DNA of 22,636 bases from Thermoplasmata archaeon (lineage in GTDB: Archaea; Thermoplasmatota; Thermoplasmata; Lutacidiplasmatales; UBA184). The position numbers and the translations under genes are program-made. The stretch lies in contig JASHSA010000064.1 of NCBI GenBank assembly GCA_030037035.1, forward strand, positions 1 to 22,636. Direction: 5' to 3'. Under the pieces are notes generated by a model. The model was not told the origin of the DNA. It saw nothing but the letters and a program-made list of their open reading frames with translations, and did no database searches. This document shows positions 1 through 6,565 of the stretch, piece after piece. The stretch's first letter is position 1. Each line of letters begins with the position of its first letter.

Positions 1-249
1 GTCCACCACGTCCCGATCGAGTGCACGTTCGTCCGCCTCGGCGAGACGATCGTCGTCGACCCGACGTTCGACGAGGAGCGCGCCGCCCAGGGCCGGCTGA
101 CGGTCGCGACCGACGAGACCGGCCGGGTCGTCGCGATGCAGAAGGGGCTCATCGGGGCGTTCAGCCCGGACGACGTGAAGGCGGTCGTCCGCCGCGCGTT
201 CGTCCACGGCGAGCGCCTCCGCGCGATCGCGACGGGGAGGGGCGCATGA
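1..249 (+). CDS. rrp42: Exosome complex subunit Rrp42, C-terminal part (5' end outside window)
   Basis: Reading frame 1 is open from the first base to a TGA at 247-249 and gives the last 82 residues of a longer protein. The signature is the RNase PH-like C-terminal half of Rrp42: 'VVDPTFDEE' followed by a 'RLTVATDE' strand, 'MQKGLIGAF' and a final helix. In archaea Rrp42 is the non-catalytic partner of Rrp41 in the hexameric 3'-5' exoribonuclease ring that degrades and tails RNA in the cytoplasm. The stop overlaps the start of the next gene as ATGA (246-249), so the two are probably translationally coupled. Having rpl37ae directly downstream is the usual archaeal order and supports the call. 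The N-terminal half cannot be assessed here. Confidence 0.88.
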   Translation, partial: VHHVPIECTFVRLGETIVVDPTFDEERAAQGRLTVATDETGRVVAMQKGLIGAFSPDDVKAVVRRAFVHGERLRAIATGRGA

Positions 250-521
250 GCCAGCGGACGAAGAAGGTCGGCCCGACCGGCTGGATGGGCCCGCGCTACG
301 GGATCCGGATCCGCCGCCGGGTCGTCGAGATCGACCGGGCGAAGCGCTCCTCGTTCCCGTGCCCGCGCTGCTCGACCGTGACGCTCCGCCGCGTCGCGAG
401 CGGGATCTTCCAGTGCTCGCGCTGCCGGACCCGCTTCGCCTCCAACGCCTACACGTTCAGCGCGCCGCCCCCGATCACCCGCACCGAGGCGCCCCCGGCC
501 CGGCCGGCCGCAAACCGTTAA
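246..521 (+). CDS. rpl37ae: Large ribosomal subunit protein eL43 (L37Ae)
   Basis: This 91-residue protein starts MSQRTKKVGPTGWMGPRYG, the usual L37Ae opening (TKKVG..G..GPRYG..IR.R). It carries a four-cysteine zinc ribbon, CPRC then CSRC with 14 residues between the pairs, as expected for this 50S subunit protein. I chose the ATG at 246 because it overlaps the rrp42 stop (ATGA) and gives the family's normal N-terminus. The same frame is open further upstream, but that stretch only shadows rrp42. After the zinc ribbon there is a proline- and alanine-rich tail of about 20 residues, slightly longer than is typical. The last codons overlap a TATA-like element for the next gene. Confidence 0.93.
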   Translation: MSQRTKKVGPTGWMGPRYGIRIRRRVVEIDRAKRSSFPCPRCSTVTLRRVASGIFQCSRCRTRFASNAYTFSAPPPITRTEAPPARPAANR

Positions 522-522
522 G
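517..522 (+). promoter_or_regulatory. TATA-like element before rpo12
   Basis: The AT-rich string GTTAAG, part of AAACCGTTAAG in otherwise GC-rich DNA, lies centred about 29 bases before the rpo12 ATG at 549. It overlaps the rpl37ae stop codon. The spacing fits a leaderless or nearly leaderless archaeal transcript, so rpo12 may be expressed independently as well as by read-through. Confidence 0.45.
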
Positions 523-548
523 CCCGCGGCCCCGGTCTTCGCTCCGCC

Positions 549-683
549 ATGTTCCGCTGTATCCGGTGCGGGGAGGCGCTCCCCTCGGACGCGAACCTCT
601 TCGGGGTCCGCTGCGACAACTGCGGCGGGAAGATCTTCACGAAGGAGCACCCGAACGTCAAGAAGGTGCTCAAGGCGCGCTAG
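549..683 (+). CDS. rpoP: DNA-directed RNA polymerase subunit Rpo12 (RpoP)
   Basis: This small 44-residue protein has a CIRC / CDNC zinc-binding pattern and a C-terminal ...KKVLKAR tail. Both fit the archaeal RNA polymerase subunit P (Rpo12, the counterpart of eukaryotic RPABC4/Rpb12), which helps hold the Rpo3/Rpo10 assembly platform together. The length is normal for the family (about 45-50 residues). Its place directly after rpl37ae is the common archaeal order. In many archaea the KEOPS subunit gene pcc1 follows; here an unrelated gene on the opposite strand takes that place, and its 3' end overlaps the last 14 bases of rpoP. No Shine-Dalgarno motif is evident before the ATG. Confidence 0.88.
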   Translation: MFRCIRCGEALPSDANLFGVRCDNCGGKIFTKEHPNVKKVLKAR

Positions 684-3516
684 GGCCCCCGGAGCCCGGC
701 GCGCCGGGGTTCCCCCCGCCGGGCGACGTCGGACCGTTCGGCGCGGGCGCGGAGCTCGACCGGAGCCGCCGGCGCCGCACGAGGAGCGCGACCAGGAGGC
801 CGACGATCACGGCGAGCACGACCCCGGCGATCAGCCCGTAGGCGTCGTCGAGCGGTAGGCCGAAGAGCGACGGGTGCACCGTCAGCGTCGTGGTCGTCGT
901 CGCCGTACCCCCGTCCGCGTCGGTCACCGTCACCCGGAGCGAGAAGCTCCCGCTCGCGGTCGGCGAGCAGCTGAGCGTCGAGGCGTTGGTCGTGGTGCAG
1001 CCCGAGGGCAGCCCCGAGTAGGCGTAGCGGAGCGGCTGCCGGCCCCCGGTCACGACGACCGAGAGCGTCGTCCCCTTCCCCTGGAGCAGGCTCGACGGGG
1101 ACGCCACGAACGACGAGATGCTCACGTCGGCGTAGACGGTGACGCTGACCGACGTCGAGCTCGAGCCGCCGTTCGCGTCGGTGACCGAGAGGCTGACCAC
1201 GTAGCTGCCGGCGGCGGTCGAGGTGCAGGAGAGCGAGAGCGAGGTCGACGCGGCGCATCCGAGTCCGGTCGCGGGGACGACGCTCCACGCGTAGCTGTCG
1301 CCGCCGGCCCCGGCCTGCTCGAGGGTGGCGGTGAACCCCAGGGCCTGGCCGACGTCCGTCGCCGGGCGCGCCGGCGCCGGCGTCGAGGTCGCCGGGAGCG
1401 GGTAGACGGTGTAGGCGGCCGACGTCGCCGTCGGGGAGACGACGCCCCCGTTGTCGGTGACGTTCACCGCGACGGTGTAGCTGCCGGCCACGGTCGGGAG
1501 GCAGCGGACCTCGGTCGCGTTCGCAAGCGTGCAGCCGAGATCGGACGACGACTCGGCCCAGGTGTAGGTGAGCGGGGCGCGCCCGCCCTGCGCGGTCGTC
1601 GAGAACGTCAGGGCCTGGCCGACGTCGACGCTCGAGGCGGGGTTCGCGACCGGGGCGGAGATCGCGTAGAACGTGAGCGTCGCGCTCGCCGCCAGCCCGT
1701 CGACCGAGAGCGACCCCGCCGCCGGGACCGCCACGTAGGCGGCGAGCGTGCTGGTCCCGGCGAAGGCGTAGCTGCCGTTCGCCTCCCAGAAGCCGACCTG
1801 GTCGGACGTCGACGCGTTCGTCTGCCCGGAGAGCGACACCGACCAGTTCGTGCCGGAGGGAAGACCGACCTCGACGAACGTTACCGGGTACTGACGGCCG
1901 AAGGTGACGCTCACCGTCGCGGGAGCCCCCGCGAGCGTGACGGACCCGGACGCAGGGCTCACGGCGAAGCGGAGCGGGCCCTCGACCGAGAAGTTGAACG
2001 TCCCGTTCGTGAGCAGGAAGGTGATCGTCGACGAGGTGGAGTTCCCCGAGACGGTCGTGTTCTTCCCGGCGATGCTGCCGGTCAGCGACACCGCCCAGTA
2101 CTCCCCGTGCGGAAGGCCCTGCTCGGCGAACGTCAGGACGTCCGGGTTCGGGAGGAACGTCACGTTGAGCGTCGTCGCCGTGCCGTTGACGACGAGCGGT
2201 CCGAAGTTCTCCGCGACGTACGCGCGCGTCGGGGTGGCCGCCGTGATCGGGAACGAGCCGTTCGTCTCGTAGAAGGCGAGCGAGCTCGCGGAGGCGTAGT
2301 AGGTCTCGCCGTCGGCGAGCTGCACGTACCACGGGGTCCCGCTCGGCAGGCCGGTCTCGTTGACCGTGACGAGGTAGCTGCTCAGGTTCGCGGGGATCAC
2401 CGAGACGGTGTTCGAGCCGCCGTTGGCGACGTAGAGGTCGGCGTTGGAGGTGTCCAGCGTCACGGCGTCCGGATTGTGCCCGACCGGGATCGCCCCGACC
2501 ACGGAATCGCTCGCCATCGACACGACCTCGAGGCTGCCGACCCCTACGGAACCGTTGCCGCCGGCGAGGGGCGAACCGGTCGTCACGAAGGCACGGCCGA
2601 GCGCCGGATCGACCACGATCGCCCGTGGGTCGAGCCCCACCGGCACCGTGGCGAGGACGCTGCCGTCGGTCGCGTTGAGCACCGAGACGTCCCCGGAGCA
2701 GTTGAAGCAGCCCGTCGTGTCCGAGACGTAGAGCCGGCCGCTCGCCGCGTCGACGGCGACGTCGGTCGGGTCGAGCCCCGCCACCGGGAACGACGTCAGC
2801 CGGGCGTCCGAGCTCCCGTTGATCACCGTGACGTTCCCGCCGCCGTCGGTGGCGACGTAGACGTCGCCGTTCGCCGGGTCGAACGCAAGTCCGAGCGGGT
2901 TGCCGGCCCCACCGGTCACGATCGTCGTGACGAGCGCGCCGGTCGCGCCGCTGAGGACGGTGACCCCCCCGCCGTTGGTGTCGCTCACGAACACCTGGCC
3001 GGAGAGCGGGTCGTAGACCGCCGCGGAGGGGTTGACGACGCCGATCGGCGTCGTCGTCTGGATCAGGTCGGTCGACGTGTTGACGACCGTGACCGTCGCC
3101 GTCGGGCAGCACGGGGTGAAGTCCGGGACGAACAAGAGCTGGCTCGTGGGGTCCAGCGCGAGACCCTCGGGATCGCTCAGCCCGGGGATCCAGCCCGTGA
3201 CCGAGTCGGTGCTGACGTCGACGATCGCGACGGAGTTGTTGTCGTCGTTGGCGACGTACAGCGTCCCGGCGGAGACGTTGAGGGCGAGCGCATCCGGGAA
3301 CGGGCCCACCGGGATCGTGGTCACCGGACCGAACGCAGGCTGCCCCACCGCGGCAGGCTCGACGGCGCCCCGGTCGAGCGCCGCGGGCGAGGGGCCCGGG
3401 AGGCGCACGGTGGCGACCGTCGCGACGGCCGGCACCGCGGCCGCCGCCGGAACCGTGAGCGTCAGCATGGCCAAGACGATCCCGACGGCGACCCACGTGC
3501 CTGCGCGCGACCTCAT
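670..3516 (-). CDS. Membrane-anchored surface protein: seven-bladed YVTN-type propeller, GLPSG repeats and PKD-like domains
   Basis: The protein has 948 residues. Residues 1-27 look like a signal peptide (MRSRAGTW, hydrophobic core, AAAA). Residues about 60-375 hold seven repeats of the form 'IPVG..PDAVTLD...LYVAN...NTVSVI', a YVTN/NHL-type seven-bladed beta-propeller. Three repeats then begin near residues 380, 462 and 544 with V.ETGLPSGT.W.V.L. From about 615 to 885 there are three PKD-like Ig-fold units (DVGQAL.F, Y.W, V.VTD..G). A single transmembrane helix at about 894-914 is followed by RRRRLR and a short Pro/Gly/Ser tail, so most of the protein should be outside the cell. NxS/T sequons are abundant, suggesting glycosylation. 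Ligand and partners are unknown; adhesion or an S-layer-related role is inference. The 3' end overlaps rpoP convergently. Confidence 0.8.
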   Translation of the reverse strand: MRSRAGTWVAVGIVLAMLTLTVPAAAAVPAVATVATVRLPGPSPAALDRGAVEPAAVGQPAFGPVTTIPVGPFPDALALNVSAGTLYVANDDNNSVAIVDVSTDSVTGWIPGLSDPEGLALDPTSQLLFVPDFTPCCPTATVTVVNTSTDLIQTTTPIGVVNPSAAVYDPLSGQVFVSDTNGGGVTVLSGATGALVTTIVTGGAGNPLGLAFDPANGDVYVATDGGGNVTVINGSSDARLTSFPVAGLDPTDVAVDAASGRLYVSDTTGCFNCSGDVSVLNATDGSVLATVPVGLDPRAIVVDPALGRAFVTTGSPLAGGNGSVGVGSLEVVSMASDSVVGAIPVGHNPDAVTLDTSNADLYVANGGSNTVSVIPANLSSYLVTVNETGLPSGTPWYVQLADGETYYASASSLAFYETNGSFPITAATPTRAYVAENFGPLVVNGTATTLNVTFLPNPDVLTFAEQGLPHGEYWAVSLTGSIAGKNTTVSGNSTSSTITFLLTNGTFNFSVEGPLRFAVSPASGSVTLAGAPATVSVTFGRQYPVTFVEVGLPSGTNWSVSLSGQTNASTSDQVGFWEANGSYAFAGTSTLAAYVAVPAAGSLSVDGLAASATLTFYAISAPVANPASSVDVGQALTFSTTAQGGRAPLTYTWAESSSDLGCTLANATEVRCLPTVAGSYTVAVNVTDNGGVVSPTATSAAYTVYPLPATSTPAPARPATDVGQALGFTATLEQAGAGGDSYAWSVVPATGLGCAASTSLSLSCTSTAAGSYVVSLSVTDANGGSSSTSVSVTVYADVSISSFVASPSSLLQGKGTTLSVVVTGGRQPLRYAYSGLPSGCTTTNASTLSCSPTASGSFSLRVTVTDADGGTATTTTTLTVHPSLFGLPLDDAYGLIAGVVLAVIVGLLVALLVRRRRLRSSSAPAPNGPTSPGGGNPGAPGSGGPSAP

Positions 3517-3558
3517 GCTCCCAGCGCCCGGAGGCTCGAACGGGCAGCCGCCTTCGCT

Positions 3559-3566
3559 CCTTAACC
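3559..3566 (-). promoter_or_regulatory. Candidate TATA-like element for the surface-protein gene
   Basis: On the minus strand GGTTAAGG is the only AT-rich string in the 113-base divergent gap. It is centred about 46 bases before the ATG at 3516, which would leave a leader of about 20 bases. That leader ends in GGGAGC just before the ATG, a possible weak Shine-Dalgarno. The assignment is tentative. Confidence 0.3.
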
Positions 3567-3600
3567 CCTCCGGCGAGCGCGTCCCGGCCCCCGGGCAACC

Positions 3601-3606
3601 GCTTTG
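3601..3606 (+). promoter_or_regulatory. Weak TATA-like element before the RNase J-like gene
   Basis: GCTTTG is centred about 26 bases before the GTG start at 3630, the same spacing seen for other TATA-like islands in this window. It is only a short AT-rich string, but it supports the GTG at 3630 as the start of a leaderless transcript. Confidence 0.35.
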
Positions 3607-3629
3607 CCTCCGCGCCCGCGTGCGTCGTC

Positions 3630-4973
3630 GTGACCGGCCCGACGGTACGGTTCCTCGGCGGGGTCCGCGAGATCGGCGGGAACAAGATCCTCGTCGAGGA
3701 CGGACCGGACCGGGTCCTCTTCGACTTCGGGCCCTCGTTCTCGCCTCGGCGCGAGGAGTACTACGTCGACTTCCTCCAACCCCGCTCCGCGAGCCCGGTC
3801 GAGGACCTGCTCGAGTTCGACCTCCTCCCGAGGGTCGAGGGACTGTACTCCCGGGAGGCGCTGCAAGGCTCCTCCGTCCCGTACCGCGCCCCCGAGGTCC
3901 ACGCGATCTTCGTCAGCCACGCCCACATGGACCATGCCGGCCACCTCCACCTGGTCGACCCGGAGATCCCCGTCTACGTCGGCGCGGGGACGCGAACGCT
4001 CCTCGAGACGATCCAGACCTCCAGCCCGTCGATGAAGTACGGCGAGCACCCCTGGAAGGTCTTCGCCGACCGGGTCCCGATCCGGGTCGGCCGGATCGAG
4101 GTCGTGCCGTTCCCCGTCGACCACTCCGTCCCGTTCGCCTACGGCTTCCTCGTGCGGACGAGCGCCGGCACGATCGTCTACACGGGCGACTTCCGCCAGC
4201 ACGGCCCGAGGGCCGCCGACTCCCGCGCGTTCTTCGAGGCGGCGGCCGCGGAGGAGCCCGAGATGCTGATCATCGAGGGGACCCGGGCCGGGGCCGACCG
4301 GCGGAAGAACTTCAGCGAGGAGGGGGTACGGACCGCGGTCGACCGGGTCCTGGACGGCTGCGCGACCGTCGCGCTCGCGTGCACGTACCCCCGGGACGTC
4401 GACCGGATCCGGACGCTGCACGCCGCGGCGGTCGAGGCGGGACGCACCCTGCTCGTCTCGCCCCGGACGGCGTTCCTTCTCGCGTCGGTCGCCCCGCACT
4501 TCCCGGACGGGGAGGTGCCGGTCCCCGGCAGGAGCGCCGGCCTCGGGGTCTACGCCCGCAAGAAGCGGCGCCTGTTCCGATGGGAGGAGCCGCTCCTGGA
4601 CGGGGCGCAGAGCGCCGCGGAGGTCCGCGCCCGTGAGCGCGACTACCTGCTCGCGCTCGACCTGATGCACTTCCCCGAGATGATCGACCTCCGCCCGACG
4701 AAGGGGAGCCCGTTCGTCCACTCGATGAGCGAACCGTTCAGCGAGGACGACGTCGACGACCGCGTGATGCACAACTGGCTCGACCATTTCGGACTGCGGT
4801 TCCACCAGATGCATGCGAGCGGGCACGCCTCGGGCGCCGAGCTGGACGCGATCGTCCGTCGGGTACGGGCCGCCAAGGTCTATCCGGTCCACACCGAGGC
4901 CCCGGAGGCGTTCCGCTCGGAAGGGGTCGACGTCGTCCTCCCCGAGCTCAACGCGACGTACCCCGTCGCCTGA
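3630..4973 (+). CDS. RNase J-like metallo-beta-lactamase/beta-CASP nuclease
   Basis: The protein has 447 residues with an N-terminal metallo-beta-lactamase fold. It opens with VRFLGGVREIGGNKILVED, which resembles the RNase J start (GGVGEIG.N). The metal-binding motif SHAHMDH gives H97, H99, D101 and H102; H165 (VDHSVPF) and D187 (TGDFRQHG) are further ligands. The beta-CASP part follows with IIEGTR near residue 215, SGHAS (H399) and a late VHTEAPEAF (H421). Archaeal RNase J enzymes of about 450 residues act as 5'-3' exoribonucleases in RNA decay. Bacterial RNase J is longer because of a C-terminal domain that is absent here. All visible catalytic residues are present. The GTG start rests on the family's N-terminus and a TATA-like string 26 bases upstream. 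A different beta-CASP nuclease specificity cannot be excluded. Confidence 0.78.
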   Translation: MTGPTVRFLGGVREIGGNKILVEDGPDRVLFDFGPSFSPRREEYYVDFLQPRSASPVEDLLEFDLLPRVEGLYSREALQGSSVPYRAPEVHAIFVSHAHMDHAGHLHLVDPEIPVYVGAGTRTLLETIQTSSPSMKYGEHPWKVFADRVPIRVGRIEVVPFPVDHSVPFAYGFLVRTSAGTIVYTGDFRQHGPRAADSRAFFEAAAAEEPEMLIIEGTRAGADRRKNFSEEGVRTAVDRVLDGCATVALACTYPRDVDRIRTLHAAAVEAGRTLLVSPRTAFLLASVAPHFPDGEVPVPGRSAGLGVYARKKRRLFRWEEPLLDGAQSAAEVRARERDYLLALDLMHFPEMIDLRPTKGSPFVHSMSEPFSEDDVDDRVMHNWLDHFGLRFHQMHASGHASGAELDAIVRRVRAAKVYPVHTEAPEAFRSEGVDVVLPELNATYPVA

Positions 4974-5021
4974 CCGTCGCCTCGGAACCTCTCAAGAGGA
5001 CGGAGGGTGCTGCGGGCCCCG

Positions 5022-5711
5022 ATGGGGACCTCCCGGCTCCCGACCGGCATCGCCTCGGTGGACCGCCTCCTCGGCGGGGGGCTCGAGACGGACGGCGTCA
5101 CGGAGATCTACGGCGAGGGCGGCAGCGGCAAGACGATCTTCTGCCTCGACCTCGCCGCCCGCGTCGCCCGTTCCGACCGCTGGGTGCTGTACGTCGACAC
5201 CGAGGGGGTGAGCCTCGAGCGACTGCGCGCGGGCGCCGCGGACGACCTCGAGCGGGTCCTCGCGCGTCTGCTCCTTTCCGCGCCGAAGGACCTGGACGAG
5301 CAAGGTCGGGCGGTGGCGACGGCGTGCGCCCTCGCCCGGGACGGACGGCACGACACCGGCCTCATCGTCCTCGACTCGGCGACCAACTTCTACCGGCTTT
5401 CGCTCTCCGGCCCGGACGAGGACGACGCCCGCGAGGCGCTCGCCGTGCAGGTCGCCGACCTCGTCTCGACCGCGCGGACCCAGGGGATCGCCGTCGTGCT
5501 CACCAACCAGGTCTGGAGGAGCGTGCGCGACGGGCAGCTCGAGCCGCTCGGGGGGTCGTTCCTGAACCACGCCGCCAAGACGATCCTCCGATTCGACCGC
5601 GACACCGGGCCCCTCCGCACGGTCGTTCTCGTCAAGCACCGCTCCCGCCCCGACGGCCGCGGAAGCTTCCGCATCACGTCGACGGGGTTGGAGAGCGTCG
5701 GCGGCGGTTGA
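5022..5711 (+). CDS. radB: DNA repair and recombination protein RadB
   Basis: This 229-residue RecA-superfamily ATPase has no N-terminal helix-hairpin-helix domain, which distinguishes RadB from RadA. It opens with LPTGIASVDRLLGGGLE, then Walker A GEGGSGKT (31-38) and Walker B LIVLD (D118). A late LTNQVW segment resembles the RadA/RadB 'TNQV' region, and GGSFLNHAAKTILRF matches the family C-terminal core. RadB is a euryarchaeal RadA paralogue that helps recombination and interacts with DNA polymerase and Hjc; it binds ATP with weak hydrolysis. I chose the ATG at 5022 because it puts LPTG close to the N-terminus as usual. An in-frame GTG at 5007 preceded by GGAGG would add five residues and remains possible. 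A repair gene (ogt) follows 34 bases downstream. Confidence 0.88.
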   Translation: MGTSRLPTGIASVDRLLGGGLETDGVTEIYGEGGSGKTIFCLDLAARVARSDRWVLYVDTEGVSLERLRAGAADDLERVLARLLLSAPKDLDEQGRAVATACALARDGRHDTGLIVLDSATNFYRLSLSGPDEDDAREALAVQVADLVSTARTQGIAVVLTNQVWRSVRDGQLEPLGGSFLNHAAKTILRFDRDTGPLRTVVLVKHRSRPDGRGSFRITSTGLESVGGG

Positions 5712-5716
5712 AACCG

Positions 5717-5723
5717 ACATATC
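5717..5723 (+). promoter_or_regulatory. TATA-like element before ogt
   Basis: ACATATC in a GC-rich context is centred 26 bases before the ogt ATG at 5746, so ogt is probably transcribed as a leaderless message separately from radB. Confidence 0.5.
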
Positions 5724-5745
5724 CCGGCACGGCCGTCCCCGGGCG

Positions 5746-6330
5746 ATGGCCCCTCAGGTCGAGGTCTCCGACATCCCGAGCCCGATCGGGCTCTTCCGGG
5801 TCGCCTACGAGGGCCCGGTCGTGCGGGTCATCGACCTGCTCGAGCCCGGGACCCCCCAGAGCGGCGTACCGCCGGGGGCCCTGAGACGCAAGCCGCCGTT
5901 CCGGGCCGGCTCGCCGCCGGCGCTCCTGCGCCAGTACTTCCGTGACGGTCGCGTGCCGCTCGACTTCGAGGTCGCCCCGGAGTCGGGCTCGACGTTCGAC
6001 CAGACCGTCTGGCGGGCGCTGCGCAAGGTCCCGGCGGGCCGCACCGTCACCTACGGAGAGCTCGCCCGGAACGCCGGCTTTGCCGGCGCGGCCCGGGCGG
6101 TCGGCGGCGCGATGGCACGCAACCCGATCCCGCTCGCGATCCCGTGCCACCGGGTCGTCGGCTCCGGCGGGGCGATGCAGGGCTACGGGCTCGGGCTCTG
6201 GCGCAAGCGATGGCTGCTCGACCACGAGGGGGCCTGGCCGCTGCGCTCACGCTCCGCCGAGGGACCCCGCCCCGGAGGGCAGAGGACGCTCGACGCCGTC
6301 CTCGCGCCGACCGGCGGGCCGACCCCCTGA
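5746..6330 (+). CDS. ogt: Methylated-DNA--[protein]-cysteine S-methyltransferase
   Basis: This 194-residue protein ends its catalytic domain with the O6-alkylguanine-DNA alkyltransferase signature: TFDQTVWRALRKVPAGRTVTY (helix-turn-helix region), then ARAVGGAMARNP and PCHRVVGSGG with acceptor cysteine C134. The protein removes O6-alkyl groups from guanine in a single-turnover transfer to that cysteine. The N-terminal segment (PSPIGLFRVAYEG...) is the usual small RNase H-like domain. About 25 residues after the core are basic, proline-rich and probably disordered. It follows radB on the same strand but has its own TATA-like element 26 bases before the ATG. Downstream lies the four-copy repeat array and then the convergent 3' end of the EF-2 gene. 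Confidence 0.93.
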   Translation: MAPQVEVSDIPSPIGLFRVAYEGPVVRVIDLLEPGTPQSGVPPGALRRKPPFRAGSPPALLRQYFRDGRVPLDFEVAPESGSTFDQTVWRALRKVPAGRTVTYGELARNAGFAGAARAVGGAMARNPIPLAIPCHRVVGSGGAMQGYGLGLWRKRWLLDHEGAWPLRSRSAEGPRPGGQRTLDAVLAPTGGPTP

Positions 6331-6370
6331 GACGCGCCGATCCGCACGGTGAGCTCCGCGGCGCGGACCC

Positions 6371-6525
6371 ATACCTACTACGGGCTGCGTAGATAGTCCC
6401 TCCGGGCCCCCCTAGGAACCTACTACATCTACCGTAGGATGTGCACGAGGGATTCAACCTACTACAAACAACGTAGGTTATCCTGGTGGGGTCGCCGCGA
6501 TAGCTACTACAGTCCGCGTAGGTAG
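6371..6525. repeat. Four-copy spaced inverted-repeat array (ACCTACTAC-N7-CGTAGGT)
   Basis: Four copies of a 22-base unit occur at 6373-6394, 6418-6439, 6457-6478 and 6502-6523. Each has a left half ACCTAC (AGCTAC in copy 4), a constant 10-base middle, and a right half GTAGGT (GTAGAT in copy 1, GTAGGA in copy 2). The middle always begins TAC and ends with C, while its inner six bases vary. The half-site starts are spaced 15-30-15-24-15-30-15, so the array is symmetric about roughly 6448. Arm differences are not compensated in the opposite arm, which favours protein binding to DNA over a conserved RNA hairpin. The array lies between the 3' ends of ogt and the EF-2 gene, an unusual place for an operator. 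I do not recognise the motif. Confidence 0.85.
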
Positions 6526-6565
6526 ACGGCCCGGACCCGGCGAGGCGACCGCGCGGAGCGGCCGG

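Noticed and set aside
680..4892. Very long open frames antisense or out of frame to real genes, such as those opposite the surface-protein and RNase J-like genes.
   Set aside because: They are rich in Arg, Gly, Ala and Pro with no domain pattern, and arise because high GC suppresses stop codons in other frames.
4986..5000. CCTCTCAAGAGG palindrome before radB as a terminator for the RNase J-like gene.
   Set aside because: The stem is only five base pairs and no T-rich tract follows, so it cannot be supported as a terminator.
5007..5021. Earlier GTG start for radB with adjacent GGAGG.
   Set aside because: GGAGG directly abuts the GTG, leaving no normal spacing, and the ATG at 5022 gives the usual family N-terminus. 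It is kept only as an alternative.
6371..6525. CRISPR array.
   Set aside because: The repeat unit is only about 22 bases with a variable centre, spacers are of unequal short length, and no cas gene is nearby.
6371..6525. Tandem RNA hairpins or a small RNA gene.
   Set aside because: The stems are only 5-6 bp, arm changes are not compensated, and no clear promoter or small RNA family feature is visible. It is not fully excluded.
6371..6525. Orc1/Cdc6 origin recognition boxes.
   Set aside because: Known archaeal ORBs have a G-rich end and a different core. There is no orc1/cdc6 gene here and the motif does not match.
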